Shown: one piece after another, positions 58,230 through 64,000 of the stretch
Layout: the number at the start of each line of letters is the position of its first letter
Position numbering within the stretch: the stretch's first letter is position 1
Assembly: GCA_024663395.1 (NCBI GenBank)
Contig: JANFAH010000021.1
Span: 310,001-374,000 of the forward strand
Source of the DNA: Pisolithus tinctorius
Lineage: Eukaryota > Basidiomycota > Agaricomycetes > Boletales > Pisolithaceae
DNA: 64,000 nucleotides
Reading direction: 5' to 3'
The notes under the pieces: generated by a model
The model's input: the letters and a program-made list of their open reading frames with translations, nothing else
Told to the model about the DNA's origin: nothing
The model's database searches: none
Position numbers and translations under genes: made by a program

Positions 58230-59260
58230 CACATTCGGCCTGCCCATCCCCTTGTCCCTCTCATTCTCGGGAGCCGGACCAAATACCTTGAATCCATGCT
58301 CCACACCTTCTCTCAGCGGTAACACCGACGCCATGTTCCCACATCGATAGCAATAATTAGCTGCAGACCATACGGTGACTAGGGCGTTGTCGAACATGTA
58401 TTTGTAGCCTTCTTGAACGAGTTAGTGGGCGCGGGTGATAAGACCGAGTGAGATTGAGTTGACGTGGTTGAACTGTGAAGATGATAAGCTGAGTATATGC
58501 GATTGACTTGAAAGGAATGAACGATGTACCTCTCGAGTTACGTTTCTTCCGAATAGCCAGCCTGCACCGCTGGGATTTACAGCCCAATTATCGATGTCGT
58601 CAGGATCCGACCACATGAAGCCTGTGGACAACACCATCAAACGATTTTAACTTAAGGGAGGCTGAAAGAAAGCGCACTGCAGAATGTGCATTCGCGGGGA
58701 ATCCCCTGGGCTCTTGACAGGACGCAAATGTGGTTGAGAGTGCGTATATCTGGAGAGAGCCCGCCGTGTGTGCATTGCGTTTCTTCGTCGATGATCTGAG
58801 ATGGGTTATAAGTGATGTTCGTCAGGGATGTGTAGTGACGTACTGCAGCGACGTTCAGACAGTCGAACACGTTACAGAAAGCTTTCCATACTGCAGCGCT
58901 TCCGTATTTTTGTTGGTATTCGTCTGGGGAGAGAATTTAGCATCGGGGTGAAGAGTGCATGCAGGGACAGACCATAGAACCCGTAGACTTAGGGAATTTT
59001 GTCGACTTTCGTGATTTCCTCGCAACAACACGACCTTGCAGGATATCTGAATGGCCATGAACAATAGGGGCCAAGTAATGATCGGAATAACTTGCCTTGC
59101 TTCGAGTACTTGGGGCAGTGACATGGTTTCTAGACTGCAGCGGCTCCGGTCGACGAAATCACCCTGCGAAGTGTGATATGAGCTGCCGAAGCTGCGATGC
59201 CCAAGCGACACCTACGTGCCATGAAGAGATAGGTTGTCTCTGGCACGCTGCCTCGCATGC
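58230..59260 (-). pseudogene. PP6/Sit4-type protein phosphatase catalytic subunit, pseudogene
   Basis: Minus-strand exons carry the PP2A-group motifs in order: Gly-Asp-Phe-Val-Asp-Arg (near 59157), Leu-Arg-Gly-Asn-His-Glu-Ser-Arg (near 59015), His-Gly-Gly-Leu-Ser-Pro-Asp-Ile (near 58755), Gly-Ala-Gly-Trp-Leu-Phe-Gly (near 58565), and Trp-Ser-Ala-Ala-Asn-Tyr-Cys-Tyr-Arg-Cys-Gly-Asn (near 58360). The Trp-Leu-Phe-Gly and Val-Thr-Arg-Glu context resembles Sit4/PP6 more than PP2A itself. Damage includes an extra A after the His-Glu-Ser-Arg-Gln block that shifts frame into a TAA, Ser for Arg in the Pro-Arg-Gly-Ala-Gly motif, Ala for Pro in Ser-Ala-Pro-Asn-Tyr, and no trace of the Gly-Asp-Ile-His-Gly metal motif. 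The working gene is presumably elsewhere. Confidence 0.77.
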
Positions 59261-60339
59261 TGCTGGTCTTTCACTCTTCAGAGGGCGTTGGGTTCAGGTT
59301 TCAACGGTCGCTCTTCCCTGGTTGGAATTTGGTTAGAATGAACGGTCACGTGGATGGTCTATGGCGCTTGTACTTAGGTCTTTGGTGAGCCTTAGTCGTT
59401 GTGTCTACGACACTGAGCGTGTCCAATAATTCAGTTCTCCTACAGGCTATGTGCAATAAACTGTCACGCTGAGGATAAAACCGGGCGAAGGATGCGTTGC
59501 CCTGGACGTAGAAACAGCTTTAAGAGAAGTAAGTTGCAATTCGGCCAGCTGACAGTCGAGGGATAACTGGAGCTAATGGGTCTTGCCGCCCACAGCAACA
59601 GTTTCTAATTAACAGGCTCGATCTCGGTATCGCTCCGGGATATCTCATTGGGCGAGCGGTGCCGATTAGACGCCCCCGGTCTCTCTTCTTGGTTCACGTG
59701 GAGAGGGTTCCTCCGGCAACGGGTGATTACGAAGTATGGGTCACTGGGATCGCGACTGGCAGTACAAGAGGTACGGTTAGCGTCCCCACGTAACCAACGG
59801 AGTGCGGGGAGCTGACATCGTTAACTAGGAGTTGCAACTACCCCGTCCATTTAGGTGGATGTGCTTTGTTCTGTTGCTTACCTAATCATATTCGTGTTTT
59901 TTTGTGGGTGTCAGGCGCCACCGAATGTGGGAAAGGATGGGGATTTGGTGGTTGCAAGGTTCGTGTTCGAGGATTCTGAACGATACGCGAATAAAGACCA
60001 ACGATTCCTCCATAAACAGAGGGGCCCGGTCAAGGTGGATGTTCGCATATGAAGCCTTTTGGACGTTGAAGGAGGGACCATATAGGGTGGAGGCCAGCAT
60101 CGGTGGAGAGGACGAGGGGTTGTACCTTCGATTTGGGAGCAGCTTACGACTAACCTTCGAGGGCAAGGGTGGCGACGGATTAGGAATCGGACGTCAGCTT
60201 CCCAGCTGTCCTTATAAATGCAGCACGCTAGTCGTCTCGGAGGGAGAACTCTACCGGCGTTTATAGACTACACATAATAATCAGCAGTTAGAGCATACAT
60301 TGAAACTTAGACGATCACGTACCATGTCTCATCCCTTCA
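59261..60339. other. Interval without a recognised gene
   Basis: Short overlapping frames on both strands (for example 59855-60266 on plus) have no family signature. Possibly diverged transposon or gene relic sequence. Confidence 0.5.
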
Positions 60340-60640
60340 GCGAGCCAGTAGCCAAAAGGGGGCTGACCCGGAGTACACCCCCCGAAATCAGATGTTAGAC
60401 TCCCAACTGCCCTTATGTATTCAGCACGCCAGTCGCCCGCTCTTCCCGCCTACCTTCCTCTTCAACCATCATCAACAACCTACTATGCACGTACCCCCCC
60501 GTCCCCCCCTATGTCACGATTGATGGACGACGTCAAGTACCAATAAACTTCATGTACTCCTGGCAAGCGCACTGGCTCTTCCGAGCAGGACAAGCTCCAC
60601 AGACGGAGGGGTGAGTGGAGCATTCCTTGACCTAGTCAAG
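60340..60640 (+). repeat. Dispersed repeat R2, copy 2
   Basis: Second copy of 56715-57045 in the same orientation, with more indels. 60641-61190 has no recognised gene. Confidence 0.7.
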
Positions 60641-61189
60641 ACCTCGTCGCATAGTCACACGAACGTACTCTGCTGATCTTCCGCATCTGCAACTTAAGTT
60701 ACTATTACAGTATGGCATTTCAATACCCTTCGTGAGAGCTACGAGATCGTCCATCGAAGATGATCTTTGAGTGGGGTGAGAAGTAAGTGGCAGAGTATAA
60801 AGAAAGATGAGCGCTTACGTTTCGAATTACACCGTGTGTTGAGAATGGAAATGCATATCCCGTTACTTGTCTTGTACCCTCTTGTACCCTCAGAAAGACG
60901 CGGGGTGAACGTCTGATGGATTACTCGCTATGCCATCGAAGTCTTCGATCCCGTCAGAAGCATGGCCAGAGATGAGGATACAAACACGGTTTACGTGTGA
61001 CTAATACACTCACGCAATGCGAGGTTCGCCGTCATTACCAAAGCCCCCTACGAAATGCGACTCGGGGAGTGTGTGACGGTGCCTGCTTGTCCCTGTCAGG
61101 CTGCGACGCAGAATACACCAGCTGGATACGTACCGCGTCGGTGAATTCCCCTATCGGTCGTAAAGACTCACCGTTGTACCTTATAACAT

Positions 61190-62110
61190 GGGTAGACCCA
61201 TCCTGTGTGATGCGATAAACTGTCCCGCCTCTGCGAGTCCGATGTCAAGGAGGATAAAACCGGGTATGTGCTTTGCGAGGTTTGCAGGGATGTTGACAAA
61301 TGCAATGTTGGACCCGTTGCCTATGAACAGACTGGTAATGTGGAGAGTGTACGCCACCTTGGACTTGGCGAGACCATCGCGCAGATGGCATCTGGTGTCG
61401 TACCAATCTAGGAGTACATCACAAGAGACTTGTCATGGTGTCATCGCGTCGCCGCGATGGAGGATACTAGGCAAACTCATTGTCTAGAGAGTTCCATGCA
61501 CACACGACGTCGTTAGACTGGTTGTCTATGTAACTGACCGTGTCGTGATTGGTGAGTGGAAAGAGCCTTGTGCCCCCCTCTGCTGAAACTCGCCCTGTTA
61601 TGATCGCTGCGTGTTGTACTTCGTGTGTTTGAGCGTCCGCAGGGTTGTGGAGGCGACGTTAGAGGGAACGGTGGCCTGTAGATGTGCCGTACGTGCGCAA
61701 GGTGGACCCACCAGGTCCAGAGAGCACTACGACATCTCCAAAGGATATTTATTAGATGATGAGACGCCAGACCGATACACGTTCTTGAGTCGTCGTACAT
61801 GACGAATATCATGATGGGGACATCGTTGTCGTCGTGGATGCTCCTCCATGCTTGCGACGAGTTAGAACTTCCACTAAATATTAGATTACCCAGTGCCCAT
61901 CTAATGATCCGTCTGTAGCACCGAGTGCAGCGAAGACGTTGCTGGCTATCGCTGTGAAGATGAGATCGTCATGAAAGTTGGTTTTGAGTGGAACGCCGAC
62001 GAGTCTGAAATCCCGGTCGACCACGCCGACAGCGACGCGACGGGCAGCCGGGTCTCAAGTATAACATCGAGATTCCTATGCACTCCTACAAGGATACTTA
62101 TCGACAATCC
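61190..62110 (-). pseudogene. EMC1-like relic (ER membrane protein complex subunit 1, N-terminal part)
   Basis: Minus-strand fragments in several frames give the block Leu-Ser-Gly-Pro-Gly-Gly-Ser-Thr-Leu-Arg-Thr (near 61715), a Val-Phe-Ala-Ala-Leu-Gly-Ala-Thr-Asp-Gly-Ser strand (near 61915), a Gly-Val-Val-Asp segment (near 62030), and a Leu-Phe-Ile-Gly-Asn-Gly-Ser-Asn-Ile-Ala-Phe-Val block (near 61310). I associate these with the luminal beta-propeller of EMC1. No long frame survives and stops are frequent. Identification rests on short motifs. Confidence 0.45.
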
Positions 62111-62820
62111 AGGTGCCGCACGATTCGATGAATGAGATGTTTGCCGGTGACGATGTTGCTGTTGTATTACATCTTACCTCTCCCATCTCAGTGGAATGGT
62201 GCACGTGTTTTGACAAGCGTACTGATGAACGTGAAACAGGGGTGCGACCCGGACATGTTTTATCATCGCGTGAGGACTGGTTTTTGGGGCAGATTCAGAT
62301 CCTGGTGAGAGGAAGTGTGAGGGGCTGAGGGTATCGACGAGTGAGGACATGGCGGAGCCCAAAGATTTGGTGGCACTGAGGGTGCGGCAGAGGGCAGTGC
62401 ATGCGGTGGACAATTTTCTGGGGTTGGTGATGGCTGTAGATATTGCCAATAGCGTCACCACGTCTTCCTTCGACATGTTGCCACCAACCCTTACCCTGCG
62501 TGACATCGTCCGGATCCTGTGGAGCTCAGGTATCATTACTGAGACCTGCACAGCCAAATCTGCATCGGTTTCCTGATCTTGAAGAACACGATGTGACTTT
62601 GGCTGTACGCACTGGTCCTACCATATGGAAGGCTCGAGGAACGTGTAGGCCATATATTGGGCACCGCGAGCAAGTTTACCATGCATCATTCTTCTCCCCT
62701 CTAAACTCCAGGACAGACTGTGTTAGCGGGCTTGTTAGCGATGACGATGGGTGCGTACCAGCAGTCAGAGAGGCTGAGACAGCCCTACTAAATGTTCGCT
62801 CTGGTGTTTAAGATGCGAAA

Positions 62821-63973
62821 CGGATCGAAATTGTGTTTCGGAATGATGTACACGGAGTCGCCTTTGCGGGCGAAAGTCAGGTCGCAGGAGGTGATTATGG
62901 AGGTGACATTCAACGACGGAAGATGGAAGACGGACGACAACAGGGGCAAACCATGAAAGCGAGTAGCCCTGTCCGGTCTGTTGGCGTGTCCCAGGATGGC
63001 CAGTGGATCGTGTTCGGAGACCACAACAACAATGCAATCCTTTGGAACGCAGCTGCCACTCAGGCGAAAGTGCGTAAGTTCACAGAACACAGCTGCCGTG
63101 TAAATTGGGTCGATACCTCGAGCGACGGTACTAAACTTGCCACTGCGGACTTCTTCCGCGCCCGAATATTCAGCATCCCTTACGGCGACCGACTCCTTCC
63201 CCTCTCACATTCTAATGTTGCTGGCGTCAAGTTCTTTCCGGGCGGCACTCGATTTGCTACTGCCTCGACGGCACAGGGTTTCCGTGTCTACAGCACCGAC
63301 AATATTTTGTTCGATTCAGGCCAAAGCGGTTGCGCCAGCGGTTATTTCGTCACTCCGTTAGTCTGGCCGCCTGATGGCCAGCAACTGCTCGTCGCGAACA
63401 AAGGCAAAATTATCTGTTTTGGCCTTTCCAAGTCTTTGACTTCAGAATGGTCGATCCATGAAAACCAATCCCAACCATCTATAGCATCTAACAGCAGATT
63501 CATCGCATGTGCCGCACATTCATCGGTTTCGCTATGGGATTGTGCGTCCCACAAGCAGATCAGTAGCATTATCACACACACCACAGTGGTCGGACGCGCC
63601 GCCGTCTCACCAAGCGGGTGGTATCTCGCATGTGGAAATGGCAAGAATATTACAATCCACGGTCAGTATCTCGACTACAGTGTAAGTGTACATCCACTCA
63701 TGAAGCTCGCTTCGCTAACAATCACCATGCTATTCTTGTGCCCTGCGTAACGCTTTAATCCGTCGCTAATTCTGCGTCTCTCAGCTTCCGCTTGTAGATG
63801 CGAGTAACGAGACCTTCGAGTCGCGGATACAGGACGACCCGACGAAAACCGAAGTGCCACTCTCAGAGAAGATTGCGAGCGCTTCTAGCCCTAGCCACTA
63901 CATGCTAGCGAACCGCGCACTTATACGAACAAGACTGAAACATTCGGCACCTGCGATAGAGGACGTCAAGGAG
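62821..63973 (+). CDS. WD40-repeat protein with TPR-type continuation, partial
   Basis: The exon ending at 63681 (start uncertain, at or before 62833) is followed by a GTAAGT...TCAG intron (63682-63784) and an exon 63785-63973 ending at a GTGAGT donor. The gene runs beyond the window. The first exon holds about five WD40-like blades, for example Ser-Val-Gly-Val-Ser-Gln-Asp-Gly-Gln-Trp, Leu-Trp-Asn-Ala-Ala and Ser-Leu-Trp-Asp-Cys. The next exon has Leu-Ala-Asn-Arg-Ala-Leu-Ile-Arg-Thr-Arg, a motif common at the start of TPR helices in mushroom WD40-TPR proteins. The fold is a protein-interaction scaffold, with no enzymatic domain in the visible part. The Pro-rich upstream region (62340-62820) may contain earlier exons. 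The function of the family is not known to me. Confidence 0.72.
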
Positions 63974-64000
63974 GTGAGTCCGCTTCCTCACTACTCCATG

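Noticed and set aside
1..64000. tRNA, rRNA, CRISPR arrays, riboswitches, bacterial promoters
   Set aside because: None was seen, and the sequence is eukaryotic. A weak tRNA could still escape reading by eye.

Overview
ORGANISM. The window looks like nuclear DNA of an agaricomycete (mushroom-forming) basidiomycete. The evidence is a class I hydrophobin, an ATP-citrate lyase encoded as one fused polypeptide, genes cut by many 47-60 bp GT-AG introns, a HET-domain protein, and several LTR and DNA transposons of mushroom type. No tRNA, rRNA, CRISPR array or bacterial-style operon was seen. LAYOUT. Positions 1-19254 are a three-deep nest of Ty3/Gypsy retrotransposons. Element B (3546-9401) is intact, carries a chromodomain, and sits inside the pol gene of element A (1-15313). 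Element A sits inside the pol gene of minus-strand element D (15314-19254). Element A also carries, on the opposite strand, a spliced gene with its own TATA box for a 319-residue protein with a Zn2Cys6-spaced cysteine cluster. Positions 19255 to about 31220 are a 12 kb graveyard of old transposons that has lost almost every CpG dinucleotide. Its left edge is exactly the end of element D's LTR. From 31230 host genes begin: hydrophobin (+, 31923-32361), ATP-citrate lyase (-, 32997-37096, 11 exons), a 3.5 kb gene-poor gap, two head-to-head flavodoxin-fold quinone reductases (40633-41469 and 42389-43371), and COP9 signalosome subunit 3 (-, 43738-45903). Between two copies of a roughly 560 bp dispersed repeat (46051 and 56144) lie a 13-exon, 2005-residue gene and the broken relic of a related GTPase (54009-54914). 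The large protein reads GTPase, helical linker, second GTPase-like domain with a degenerate P-loop, five near-identical 129-residue TPR units, and HET domain. Positions 55.3-62.6 kb hold an uncertain small gene, a PP6/Sit4-type phosphatase pseudogene, a second dispersed repeat pair and an EMC1-like relic. A WD40 plus TPR-type gene runs off the right edge. HOW IT FITS. Retrotransposon expression appears to rely on -1 ribosomal frameshifting: all four gag/pro/pol junctions carry an X XXY YYZ heptamer in phase. Element B appears to self-prime reverse transcription in the Tf1/sushi manner. CpG loss grades with insertion order, consistent with methylation and deamination acting for longer on older layers. 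The host part combines central metabolism (cytosolic acetyl-CoA), quinone/redox chemistry, ubiquitin regulation and a candidate NLR-like nonself-recognition receptor. Exon models were built by hand; for hydrophobin, ATP-citrate lyase, both quinone reductases, CSN3, the GTPase-TPR-HET gene and the antisense gene every splice phase closes.
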